A stretch of 64,000 nucleotides of DNA, taken from NCBI RefSeq assembly GCF_015594925.2, contig NZ_CP087590.1:1550001-1614000 (forward strand), written 5' to 3'. Positions 1 through 8,119 of the stretch are shown here, piece after piece. The notes below the pieces were generated by a model. The model ran no database searches. It saw only the letters and a list, made by a program, of their open reading frames with translations, and had not been told where the DNA came from. Numbering within the stretch: the stretch's first letter is position 1; every line of letters begins with the position of its first letter. The translations under genes and the position numbers were made by a program. This stretch comes from Vibrio sp. VB16 (GTDB taxonomy: Bacteria > Pseudomonadota > Gammaproteobacteria > Enterobacterales > Vibrionaceae).

Positions 1-10
1 TTACATAGGA

Positions 11-1768
11 ATGTGTCGAGATTTATCAAATTCTTTGTATCGAATTGCAGGCAGAGAGTACGGAGGTATCGAATTACTCACACAGCTTCCTTGTGACGAC
101 GATTTTGCATTCCGATTATATGAATATTATCTCAAGATGGATGTGACAAATGGTTTGATGGTTCTAAGCTTCGAGCCAAAATTTGCTATCGATAATATAT
201 TGGAGCAAAAAAGAGAAATCGCGTCTGTACTTTCCTATCGATGTGACAATACCTTGTCAGGGTATTTGTATGGCAGTGTATTTATGATTGCGATAACGTT
301 TTGCCAAACACAAAATAAACCGTTATCTCTGTCAATCTTGCAGGCAATAAAAGAAAAACTGTATCAAATAAGACAGGAAGTAGATGACGTTGTCTATCAA
401 TTGATTACTGATTCTGTGCTTGGGGTTTCCGTCCTTGGACTTGATACCCACGATCCTCATGATTTAATACCTCACTCTCTACATGCGATGCGTGAAAAGC
501 ATAGCAACAATAGACTGAGTAAAGTGTGTTTCTATAGTGATAAGTTGCATGACAAAGTTAAGACGCGGCAGCGATCAGAAAAAATTGTGGTTAATGCAAT
601 TCAGTCAAAAAGTGTTGAAGTTTACTTCCAACCAATCATCAACTCAGATAACTGGCAGGTGGGAAAATTTGAAGCGCTATGTCGATTTAGGGATCAAAAT
701 GGTTCGTTGTTAAATACGCAAGAAATGGTTCGAATTGCGGAAGAACTCAACCTTGTTGATCAGCTTGATTTGGTGGTAGCAGAAAAGGCCATTCAGAAAA
801 GACAACAGTTGATAATGCTTTATGGCAGGGATATTGAAGTAACCATCAATATATCCTTAAATACGGAAAAACCGAGTAAGTTAATTTTCGAGGATCTCAA
901 TAAACTATTCGACAGATACGTGTCAGATCTACCGTATTTAACGGTCGAATTAACGGAAAGCGCTTACTTTGACAGCGAAGAAATTGATTCTATGGTCCTG
1001 ACTGCCATCAGAACAAGAGGCGTAAAAATTGCGATCGATGATTTTGGTACCGGGTTCTCGTCGTTCACCTATTTGAAAGACAGTAATTTTGATATTCTGA
1101 AAATTGATCGAGAATTTGTAAAAAATATTACGGTAGGGTCAGCAAATTTTCATATTGTGAAAATGATTACAAATTTAGCCCATACCTTAGATGTCGAAGT
1201 CGTGGCTGAAGGTGTAGAAACGATTCAAGAAGTTGTGCTTTTGAAAAGCCTTGGAGTCGACCTATTACAAGGCTTCTATTTTTCTAAACCAAAATCATTG
1301 AGTAATGTTGAATCGCCTGCTTTCTATCTGAATAAACTGAAAGATCTTTCGAGCTTATCGACCAATCAAAGTCGATTTGAGTTAGTCCAGTTATTGCCCT
1401 CTTTAGAACCAGAAAGTAGCCTACAAGATATCAAGGCGATTTTCGATAATACGGATTTTTCGATTGTACCGATTGTTAAAGATTCAGTCTGTGTCGGTTA
1501 CATCGATGTTGCCACGTATAATCTCCACATAACCCCGTCCTTAGGTTCTCCTACTGAAACATCTTCGGACCTCAGTTTTCTACATAAGAAAGCGGAGACG
1601 ATCATGATTCGTAAAATGGTAACGGTTCACGAGACGATTGTTAGTGGGGAAGTCCATGAGAAAATAAACAATGGATATGACTTTCCTTGGGTCGTTATTG
1701 ACGATATGGGGCGTTATACCGGTGTTATTGAAACCAAGCGCGCTTATTTATATCTCAATAACCTCTGA
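11..1768 (+). CDS. EAL-domain cyclic-di-GMP phosphodiesterase with degenerate GGDEF and C-terminal CBS-like region
   Basis: Predicted cytosolic enzyme that hydrolyses cyclic di-GMP. Residues about 30-180 resemble a GGDEF domain whose signature has decayed (LYGSVF where GGDEF would lie), so no cyclase activity is expected. The EAL domain spans about 195-440 and looks catalytically intact: EAL at 221-223, ELTE near 313, DDFGTG at 343-348, KID at 364-366, EGVET at 400-404 and LQGF at 419-422. Residues 450-585 resemble a CBS-pair regulatory region. No membrane segment or signal peptide is seen. The frame is open to the left edge, and the only purine-rich stretch lies directly against this ATG with no spacing, so the true start may be outside the window. 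The family call is firm; the start is not. Confidence 0.85.
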   Translation: MCRDLSNSLYRIAGREYGGIELLTQLPCDDDFAFRLYEYYLKMDVTNGLMVLSFEPKFAIDNILEQKREIASVLSYRCDNTLSGYLYGSVFMIAITFCQTQNKPLSLSILQAIKEKLYQIRQEVDDVVYQLITDSVLGVSVLGLDTHDPHDLIPHSLHAMREKHSNNRLSKVCFYSDKLHDKVKTRQRSEKIVVNAIQSKSVEVYFQPIINSDNWQVGKFEALCRFRDQNGSLLNTQEMVRIAEELNLVDQLDLVVAEKAIQKRQQLIMLYGRDIEVTINISLNTEKPSKLIFEDLNKLFDRYVSDLPYLTVELTESAYFDSEEIDSMVLTAIRTRGVKIAIDDFGTGFSSFTYLKDSNFDILKIDREFVKNITVGSANFHIVKMITNLAHTLDVEVVAEGVETIQEVVLLKSLGVDLLQGFYFSKPKSLSNVESPAFYLNKLKDLSSLSTNQSRFELVQLLPSLEPESSLQDIKAIFDNTDFSIVPIVKDSVCVGYIDVATYNLHITPSLGSPTETSSDLSFLHKKAETIMIRKMVTVHETIVSGEVHEKINNGYDFPWVVIDDMGRYTGVIETKRAYLYLNNL

Positions 1769-1798
1769 TTAATAAAAACACCTTTACCTCGAAGACAA

Positions 1799-1879
1799 TT
1801 TAACCACGAAAGGTCAACAGACTCTCACCTTGAAGCCACAGCCAATGGTGACTTCAAGGCCGAAATAGGCGCGGTTAAA
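1799..1879. repeat. Nested inverted repeat between convergent genes
   Basis: The inner arms CCTTGAAG (1828-1835) and CTTCAAGG (1852-1859) are perfect complements and extend inward through CAC/GTG after one mismatch. Outer arms TTTAACC (1799-1805) and GGTTAAA (1873-1879) also pair. It lies between the EAL gene and the end of gltS, so it may act as a terminator for either, although it has no T-tract on either side. Confidence 0.5.
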
Positions 1880-1946
1880 CCTTTACTGCTCGGTAAAAAT
1901 CATTTGCACGTACTGATACGGATCTAATACCGTTCTAACGCATAAA

Positions 1947-3173
1947 CTAACTTATCCAATTCAGGAAATAAGGGATGATTAATGCGTTCGCAAGGTCGAT
2001 GAAAAATGCACAAACCAAAGGGACAATGATAAAGGCTTGGTGAGAATTACCATACTTTTGGGCTACCGCAGACATATTAGCCATTGCTGTCGGGGTAGAA
2101 CCTAACGAAATACCACTGAACCCAGCGCATATAACCGCGGCGTCATAATTTCTTCCCATGACTGGAAAAACAACGAAAATTGTGACACAAATGGCGATAA
2201 TAAATTGTGCCCCAAGAATCATAAATATAGGCCCAGCGAGGTCTACCATTGCCCACAACTGCATACTCATTAACGACATCGCAAGAAAGGAGCCCAATGC
2301 AATATCTGCAATCAACGCAATAGAAGGTTTTCCTGCTGGCCAGCGAGTCCCCGTAATTCGAGGATAAGAAGCGGGAACTAAGTTAGAAATTAATATACCA
2401 GCAAATAAGCAGGTGACAAAAAGAGGCAGTTCAAGGCCCAACTTTCCCACTCCTTCGTTTAGAATGGCACCAAGAATGATACAAACATGAATCGCTAAAA
2501 CGGCATCAAGGAAATCATAAGCGTTTATCGATGGTTGTGGTTTATCTATTGCTGCGCCTACGTCCATTTTTTCGATTTTTTCTGGCATTAAGTTGTGTTT
2601 ATTTATTAGGTATTTAGCAATTGGCCCCCCCATTATACTGGCAAGTATTAGGCCAAATGTCGCACTGGCAATACCAATTTCTATCGCGTTATCAAGTCCA
2701 AATTGCTGCGCTATTTTGGGAGACCAAGCGATCGCGGTTCCGTGACCACCAATCAAGGACACAGTACCACTTAGTAAGCCTACGGCTTTATCCTGTCCCA
2801 ACCATGTAGCGATGCCTATACCGGTAAGGTTTTGGATAAACATATACCCAATCGTGATGGATAGCAGTATAAGTAGTGGTTTCCCCCCCTTAAACAGATC
2901 ACTAAGGCTTGCATTGATACCAATAGTGGTAAAAAAATAAACGAGCAGCAAGTCTCGCGTGGCCAAATCAAATTGAACATCTATTTCTGTTAGGTAATAC
3001 AAAACCGCCAAAAGTACAGAGACCAAAATTCCACCTGATACAGGCTCAGGAATGCTAAATTCCTTAAGGATACGAATGGATTGAGTGAGTCGGCGGCCAA
3101 TGAATAACACGATGATGCCTAACGTTACCGCGAGAAAAGATTCTATGTGCAATACATTTTCTATGTAGTTCAT
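1947..3173 (-). CDS. gltS: Sodium/glutamate symporter GltS
   Basis: Inner-membrane sodium-coupled glutamate uptake carrier of the ESS family. The 408-residue length matches the family. The N-terminal stretch with FSIPEPVSGG, the glycine-rich re-entrant segment (GTVSLIGGHGTAIAWSP) and the second repeat copy near the C-terminus (CAGFSGISLGSTPTAMANM) are typical of GltS. About ten hydrophobic helices are visible. The ATG has a good AGGGA ribosome binding site six bases upstream. The gene starts only 19 bases after the stop of the patatin-like lipoprotein gene on the same strand, so the two are probably co-transcribed from the promoter module at 4518-4554. Identification is firm. Confidence 0.95.
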   Translation of the reverse strand: MNYIENVLHIESFLAVTLGIIVLFIGRRLTQSIRILKEFSIPEPVSGGILVSVLLAVLYYLTEIDVQFDLATRDLLLVYFFTTIGINASLSDLFKGGKPLLILLSITIGYMFIQNLTGIGIATWLGQDKAVGLLSGTVSLIGGHGTAIAWSPKIAQQFGLDNAIEIGIASATFGLILASIMGGPIAKYLINKHNLMPEKIEKMDVGAAIDKPQPSINAYDFLDAVLAIHVCIILGAILNEGVGKLGLELPLFVTCLFAGILISNLVPASYPRITGTRWPAGKPSIALIADIALGSFLAMSLMSMQLWAMVDLAGPIFMILGAQFIIAICVTIFVVFPVMGRNYDAAVICAGFSGISLGSTPTAMANMSAVAQKYGNSHQAFIIVPLVCAFFIDLANALIIPYFLNWIS

Positions 3174-3192
3174 GATCTGTCCCTAAATCCTA

Positions 3193-4476
3193 TTAATTGA
3201 TATTTTTGAGTGATGGGCTGTTTTTTACTTCGTCATATCCATACTTAATGAGGGCATCTACCTGATTTTTATCTAATTTAAAATCTGTTGGAATAGTGTT
3301 CATAGATTCTGCTTCGGCTGAGTTAGCAAGGTTAATATCTAAAAATAGTGTTTTTCGCTCGTCACCATTTTTTGACCATTGATTCAATTTTTCAATGATT
3401 AATTGTTTTGACATGTCATTGTACCGATGGAGCTGAATATCGGTTACCGCATTGATTGTAGTCGATGCTGACGGAGTATCAATTGTGCTATCAATTCCTG
3501 TTTTTGGTTGAGTCGACGCGTCAACGGCAATGATAACGATGGTGTCGACATTGCTGTCTAGTTTATTGAAAAATGAGAGATTGCTCTGTGTAATGTCATA
3601 AAAGGCGAGTAACCCTAGATTGTCGGTAATTCCGCCGTCGACTAAATGAACGTAAGGCCGTCTCTCTTTGTCGGCATAACTGTCTAAGCCCTTCAACGTG
3701 TTTTGTACATGCGGAGAATAACTGTCATTCATATCCGAGAACGAAGACCTTTCACATTGCTCAAAGTTTTTCAGTACAACGGGCTCAAAAATAATGGGTA
3801 CAGCAGAGGATGCGGCCACAGCATCGGAAATAGGGTATTGATCGATATCTGAACAGATTAAATCAAAGTATTCTTGTAGAAATGAAAATCGGACGCCACC
3901 ACCTAAGTCACTAGCATTAATGATGATTAAAGGGCCATCTTCGCGCATGTCTGCAAATGTTTGGTCTTTAAATAGGGATTCATTGTAGAAGCTTGCTGCC
4001 GCTCTCGTTCGAGTTTGATGGGAAAAGATATATTTTGGACTCACTAATATATCTAAAAGCCCACTAGAGATATCGCGGTAAAGAAACGCTTCTTCAAACG
4101 TATCAAATATCTGGTCACCGTATAATCCGTAGTAGGCAGCAGTAAAACTTCCTCCAGAAACAGAACTGATCGCCATAACCTGTTCGAGCAAGCTACCATT
4201 TCCCTGAGGGGAGTTATCGTTTATCTCGTTAAGCCCTTTCAATACGCCATATGAAAGCGCCGCTGCGCGAGTACCGCCACCAGAGAAAGTGATTAGGACG
4301 GCGGTATTCGAATTCTGTTGCTGTGATGTCTCTGAAAGTGAGTAAGAGGATGTCTGAGCCAGTTCTGCTGACTGGTTGGTAATCATGCCTTTTGAACTGC
4401 AACCGTTAAGTAATGCCAACGGTAGCAGGATACTGAAAATTGGTTTCATGGAAATGGTCATCAAAGGTTGTGTCAT
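3193..4476 (-). CDS. Patatin-like phospholipase lipoprotein
   Basis: Predicted envelope lipoprotein with a patatin hydrolase fold that would cleave acyl esters of lipids. The lipobox ALLNGC places the lipidated cysteine at residue 26. The oxyanion motif GGGTR lies at 66-70, the nucleophile elbow SSVSGG has Ser107, and DGG with the catalytic Asp is at 280-282. Both members of the Ser-Asp dyad are therefore present. The elbow is S-V-S-G-G rather than the usual G-x-S-x-G, a variant common in bacterial secreted patatins. The first ATG has a poor ribosome binding site, and the ATG ten codons in (4449) directly before KPIFSILL would give a more typical signal peptide. Transcribed with gltS downstream. 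Substrate unknown. Confidence 0.85.
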   Translation of the reverse strand: MTQPLMTISMKPIFSILLPLALLNGCSSKGMITNQSAELAQTSSYSLSETSQQQNSNTAVLITFSGGGTRAAALSYGVLKGLNEINDNSPQGNGSLLEQVMAISSVSGGSFTAAYYGLYGDQIFDTFEEAFLYRDISSGLLDILVSPKYIFSHQTRTRAAASFYNESLFKDQTFADMREDGPLIIINASDLGGGVRFSFLQEYFDLICSDIDQYPISDAVAASSAVPIIFEPVVLKNFEQCERSSFSDMNDSYSPHVQNTLKGLDSYADKERRPYVHLVDGGITDNLGLLAFYDITQSNLSFFNKLDSNVDTIVIIAVDASTQPKTGIDSTIDTPSASTTINAVTDIQLHRYNDMSKQLIIEKLNQWSKNGDERKTLFLDINLANSAEAESMNTIPTDFKLDKNQVDALIKYGYDEVKNSPSLKNIN

Positions 4477-4517
4477 CTGCGTTTATTTTACTATTGAAAT
4501 GTGATCAGGTAACGGGT

Positions 4518-4554
4518 TAGTGTGAAGACTCACTGTTTGATAATACGAGACAAT
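4518..4554 (-). promoter_or_regulatory. Promoter/operator module A (copy upstream of patatin gene)
   Basis: A 37-bp block that recurs with four mismatches at 5631-5667, in each case upstream of a minus-strand gene. It contains the imperfect palindrome AGTGTGAAGACTCACT (4519-4534), preceded on the minus strand by a TATTAT-like -10 element and an ATTGTC block. It lies about 43 bases upstream of the patatin gene start. The layout suits a promoter with a regulator site over the transcription start. The repeat is seen directly; the promoter role is inferred. Confidence 0.55.
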
Positions 4555-4631
4555 AAGGTCACGTTTTCGCTTGAATTTTACTGAAGTTGAATGAAAGGTG
4601 TATGTTCGCTCTAACGGAGGAAAAGGCGGTG

Positions 4632-5567
4632 TTACAGAAGTATTCGAAATACGATAGTGAAGGCGATGTCGGTACTGTTATCCATGTTCCTGATATTTTC
4701 AGTCATAAAAGCTTCCACGGTACTATTCATATAACGGTAACGGTACCCCACAAGCACCTCATTTGATGGCTCTGAAAAGCTAGGGTTGGATGTTGCCCAT
4801 CCTTTATAGTTATGAGATTCAAGTAACAAACTGTGATTGTTGAGCAAGTTATATTCGTATCCAACGGAAATAAAACCTGCAGTATCAGACATGACCGTTT
4901 CTGGAATATCACTGTTGCGGTGCACTAGACCAAATGAAGAAAACAGATGGTGGACGTTGGCTGAATAACTTGCGTTAAGCTGTAAGCCTTGTTCAAAACT
5001 TGTTCGTGCAAAAGGGCCGCTGTCGACATTATTATAGTAAAATGAGGCACCAACCGAAATGGATAAGGGGTTACTTTGATACAAGCTGAGTTCGTTGTAT
5101 GAGTAGATAGCTCGAGTAAGCGTTTCTCCCTCAAAGTCGCCAATTTCAATATTTTGATTTGGAATAGATAGGTAGAACTGATCTTGCGGGACTTCATCTC
5201 GCCCATTGTGTCCGATACCAAATAAGTTATGAAAGTTCTTCGTTAACTCGTCCAAACCATTATCTTTTGCTGTGACTCGTTTCAGCGCTATCTCGGATTT
5301 CCAAATAGGGTTTACTTGGTAAGAGAGCGCGAGATCAACATTGTTTTGGTAATAGTCAAACAGATACTCACCTGTTTCAGCCCAAATACTTGCCTGAGTA
5401 TATCCGGTCTTTAGCTCGAATGACCCAACAGGCTGAGGTTTAGCATCTCGCAATTGAAGCGACAATATATTTGAATGTATAGGGGATTGTGCATAGGTAT
5501 ATAGTGGCTGACTAGCGTAAGCGTTACAAGATACAACGATAATGAATGCGAGTAGGAACTTTTCCAA
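4632..5567 (-). CDS. DUF3187 family outer-membrane protein
   Basis: Secreted protein of 311 residues with a signal peptide (MEKFLLAFIIVVSCNAYAS, cleavage after Ala-Ser). It then has alternating-hydrophobicity strands rich in Tyr, Ser and Asn and ends in an aromatic/hydrophobic tail (IVFRILL). This fits a small beta-barrel and the DUF3187 family found in vibrios; function unknown. The start codon is TTG, preceded by AAGG at eight bases, and the signal peptide begins exactly there, so I accept this rare start. Its promoter region carries the second copy of the 37-bp module, plus an extra half site (AGTGTGAAGA, 5581-5590) in the leader. Confidence 0.7.
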   Translation of the reverse strand: MEKFLLAFIIVVSCNAYASQPLYTYAQSPIHSNILSLQLRDAKPQPVGSFELKTGYTQASIWAETGEYLFDYYQNNVDLALSYQVNPIWKSEIALKRVTAKDNGLDELTKNFHNLFGIGHNGRDEVPQDQFYLSIPNQNIEIGDFEGETLTRAIYSYNELSLYQSNPLSISVGASFYYNNVDSGPFARTSFEQGLQLNASYSANVHHLFSSFGLVHRNSDIPETVMSDTAGFISVGYEYNLLNNHSLLLESHNYKGWATSNPSFSEPSNEVLVGYRYRYMNSTVEAFMTENIRNMDNSTDIAFTIVFRILL

Positions 5568-5630
5568 TGCGGTTGCCTTAAGTGTGAAGATGTGGTCATT
5601 TTATCTATTTTTCTTCAGCGCATAAACCGC

Positions 5631-5667
5631 TAGTGTGAAGACTCACTGTTGTATAAAACGTGACAAT
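5631..5667 (-). promoter_or_regulatory. Promoter/operator module B (copy upstream of DUF3187 gene)
   Basis: Second copy of the 37-bp block at 4518-4554, with the same palindrome AGTGTGAAGACTCACT at 5632-5647 and, on the minus strand, TTGTCA and TTTTATAC elements. It lies about 64 bases upstream of the TTG start. Conservation of both the palindrome and the flanking promoter-like bases in otherwise unrelated intergenic sequence indicates shared regulation with the patatin-gltS pair. Confidence 0.55.
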
Positions 5668-5731
5668 TAGAGTGGTATGTAATTAGATTCGTTGTGCTTA
5701 CCAGATTTCCATTTGGTTTAGGTCAAATCCA

Positions 5732-5983
5732 TTATCCACTCTTGTCGACTAACGTCGTCGGCGCGTGGTTATGGTTATGGATGTCTTTGTGGTTGTGAAT
5801 ACTGTCTTTGCTTTTTACGTTCTTTAAGTCAAATAGCTTGGGTTGTTTTCCTTTCGACTGTTCTAACGCCGTAATTATTGCGTCTTTATTGTGCATTGCA
5901 GGCGACGATAAATGGACATCATGACCACAAGCAAGGCTAGTCATTGGAATAAGTAAAATTGATAGGAATAGGTGCTTTTTCAT
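5732..5983 (-). CDS. Small His-rich secreted protein
   Basis: An 83-residue protein I do not recognise. It has a clear signal peptide (MKKHLFLSILLIPMTSLA, then CGHDVH) and a histidine-rich tail (HNHKDIHNHNHAP) with nine or more histidines overall, suggesting periplasmic binding of zinc, copper or nickel. The Cys at the cleavage site gives a poor lipobox, so lipidation is uncertain. It lies 111 bases downstream of the zinc-dependent alkylsulfatase gene on the same strand, with a probable terminator between them. A metal-supply role for that enzyme is an inference only. Confidence 0.6.
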   Translation of the reverse strand: MKKHLFLSILLIPMTSLACGHDVHLSSPAMHNKDAIITALEQSKGKQPKLFDLKNVKSKDSIHNHKDIHNHNHAPTTLVDKSG

Positions 5984-6040
5984 TGGTCGGTTTCTACGTA
6001 TTTGGATAACATTGGGTATAAAAAGTGCGCATTAAAAGTA

Positions 6041-6066
6041 AAAGGTGTCCCCAAAGGAGAGGACAC
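6041..6066 (-). terminator. Probable terminator after alkylsulfatase gene
   Basis: On the minus strand GTGTCC pairs with GGACAC around a ten-base loop, followed by CTTTTACTTTT. It sits just after the alkylsulfatase stop and before the His-rich small gene. The stem is short, so readthrough is possible. Confidence 0.5.
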
Positions 6067-6094
6067 GCTTGTAAAACACACCGCTTTAGCAGGA

Positions 6095-7996
6095 TTAACG
6101 TAGCGTCACTTTTGGATTCTCAGCCGGCTTGTCTAGCAATCCGAAGAAGGCTGGAACGGTGGCTGCATCGCCATCTAACGTGATATAGCCTGCTTCAACC
6201 GCTTCAGCAAAATCAACTTTACCAACGAGTAAACCTAGAAATACAGGTTTAGTAAGGTTTACGGTTGCTTTTGCGCGCCCAATGAAGTTTTCATGGAACT
6301 CTGCAACACTGCGACGAACCTCTAGTGCATGCGTTTCTTCGGTATCAGAGAAGTTAAACGCGATAGTAAAGTGTTCGTTTGCACTTCTTTCTGCGTTTAG
6401 GCTGAAACGTAATGCGTTCACGAGCTGAGACGGTTTAAACTCTGTCAGTAAATCAGGAGCTTGTAGATTGATTTTTTTGGAATAATCGATAGTACCATCT
6501 AGCTCCTGTGCTGAAGTTAGGTACCAGTTACGCCAGTTGTTGTTCGTTTCACGGTAACCTAATTCGCGTAGTGCTTTTGCTTTTAGTAAGCGAGGCTCCA
6601 TGTCTTCAAAGTCAACACGAATAGCGTGCGTTGCAAGCTCGGCACACCATTGAAAATCACCGCTATCACATGCATCGACAGCAAATTCCATCATTTTTTC
6701 TTTGCCGCCAACCATGGTAACGTAACGCTTAGAAGCGTCTACTGAGTATGTTGCATTCAACGTCGTTGGGTCACCGTTGAACCAGCCCATCTCACCAACA
6801 AAGATCTCCTTCGTTGCGTGTCGGATTGAGCCGTAGAAGTCACCTAACCAAGGGTGATTCACAAGGTGTTTAGGCAATGTAATTTGACGAATCAAATCTT
6901 CTTGAGTCGCACCATCATTAATCGCTTTGATTGATTGGTCATAAGTAAACTGGATAGCATCACGATAAGCAGTCAATGTGTTATCGACGTGTTTAGCGCC
7001 AACGACTGGACGTCCGTGTGATACCATCATAGCGTCTGCTTTGTAGTCGCGAAGTGTATCTACACCAGGAAACCAAACACTTGGGTCACGATATTGCGTA
7101 CCACGAATGGTGTGAAGGTTAGGGAAACTTTCGCCTTGAATAACTTCTGAACCAAATACCATGTCGTATTCAGGGAAGTAAGCGGTAATTTCGTCCGACG
7201 CTTCTGAAGGTACATGTTTGAATTCGATTTTTACACCTTCGATTTCAAGGTCTAGTTGACCAAATTTGCCTTCTACGAAGGTGTTTGGAGCGATAAGACT
7301 GTGCTCAAGGATTTCAAAGTCAGGACCAAGGCCACCATTGACACGGCCATCTTCTTCAACGTTAAGTAGTGTACCTAAGGAATAGTCAACCCGAAAACCT
7401 AGCGCTGGTCCAGTACCGCCCATAGAGCCTTTAACTACGTTAGCCATGAAGGTTTCGTGCGCAATGATTTTTGCGTTTTCTGCGCCTTCAATACCACGCA
7501 CACCAGCGTAGTGATCCGGGTGCCAATGAGAGTACATAATGGCTACGACGGGTTTGTCGTTACCAGTTGCTTTACGGAAGTCAGCCATGACTGCGGCCAT
7601 TTTTTCTACAGATTCAACTGGATCAAAAATCATCAAACCTTTGTCACCATCAACAATCATTGGTGAGGTTAAACCGTAACCGTAAACTTGAAAGAACTTC
7701 TCTTTGTAAGCAAAGATACCTTTGTCCATTTTCTGAGAATGGGCTGTTAATTGAGGGTGAACTTTGTCTGATTCAGCATCGAATGCACCGTTTCCACCTG
7801 TCGTTGTCCACGTCATATCTTGGTTAGCACCATGCCAGTAGTGAGTCGCGCCGGAATCTTTGCCAAGGTAATAGTCGTGAGATAATGTCGGAATGGTCAC
7901 TTCAACGCCGTCAAAGCGATGTTCAGTAGCAGCGTAGGCCACATTGATAAGCCCAGTAGTGAATACCACGGATAATGCAATCGTTGTTTTTTTCAT
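6095..7996 (-). CDS. Secreted alkylsulfatase of the SdsA/BDS1 metallo-beta-lactamase family
   Basis: Predicted exported zinc hydrolase that removes sulfate from alkyl sulfates such as dodecyl sulfate, releasing the alcohol. The signal peptide ends near YAA (22-23). The metallo-beta-lactamase motif H-W-H-P-D-H is at 157-162 and a further metal-ligand region (PEYDMVFGSEVIQGESFPN) follows near 277. The catalytic domain runs to about residue 400, then a helical dimerisation domain and a C-terminal SCP2-like domain (about 510-633). The 633-residue length matches SdsA1. The gene is divergent from a LysR regulator, which probably controls it. The leader carries inverted repeats that overlap the ribosome binding region. 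Confidence 0.9.
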   Translation of the reverse strand: MKKTTIALSVVFTTGLINVAYAATEHRFDGVEVTIPTLSHDYYLGKDSGATHYWHGANQDMTWTTTGGNGAFDAESDKVHPQLTAHSQKMDKGIFAYKEKFFQVYGYGLTSPMIVDGDKGLMIFDPVESVEKMAAVMADFRKATGNDKPVVAIMYSHWHPDHYAGVRGIEGAENAKIIAHETFMANVVKGSMGGTGPALGFRVDYSLGTLLNVEEDGRVNGGLGPDFEILEHSLIAPNTFVEGKFGQLDLEIEGVKIEFKHVPSEASDEITAYFPEYDMVFGSEVIQGESFPNLHTIRGTQYRDPSVWFPGVDTLRDYKADAMMVSHGRPVVGAKHVDNTLTAYRDAIQFTYDQSIKAINDGATQEDLIRQITLPKHLVNHPWLGDFYGSIRHATKEIFVGEMGWFNGDPTTLNATYSVDASKRYVTMVGGKEKMMEFAVDACDSGDFQWCAELATHAIRVDFEDMEPRLLKAKALRELGYRETNNNWRNWYLTSAQELDGTIDYSKKINLQAPDLLTEFKPSQLVNALRFSLNAERSANEHFTIAFNFSDTEETHALEVRRSVAEFHENFIGRAKATVNLTKPVFLGLLVGKVDFAEAVEAGYITLDGDAATVPAFFGLLDKPAENPKVTLR

Positions 7997-7997
7997 A

Positions 7998-8061
7998 TCA
8001 AACCAATCTATTATTTACGTTTATGTTGTGTATAGATTAAGACAAAACATTATTGGTTTGA
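7998..8061. promoter_or_regulatory. Nested inverted repeats in divergent alkylsulfatase/LysR control region
   Basis: TCAAACCAAT (7998-8007) is perfectly complementary to ATTGGTTTGA (8052-8061), 44 bases away. A second pair, AATCTAT (8005-8011) and ATAGATT (8032-8038), is nested inside and shares bases with the left arm. The left arms lie just before the alkylsulfatase start codon. The elements could be LysR operators, or could form alternative hairpins in the alkylsulfatase leader. Confidence 0.5.
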
Positions 8062-8119
8062 CGATATGTGATATAAGATATCTAATAGCATACAAGGTAA
8101 CTGATAGAGTAATTTAAAA

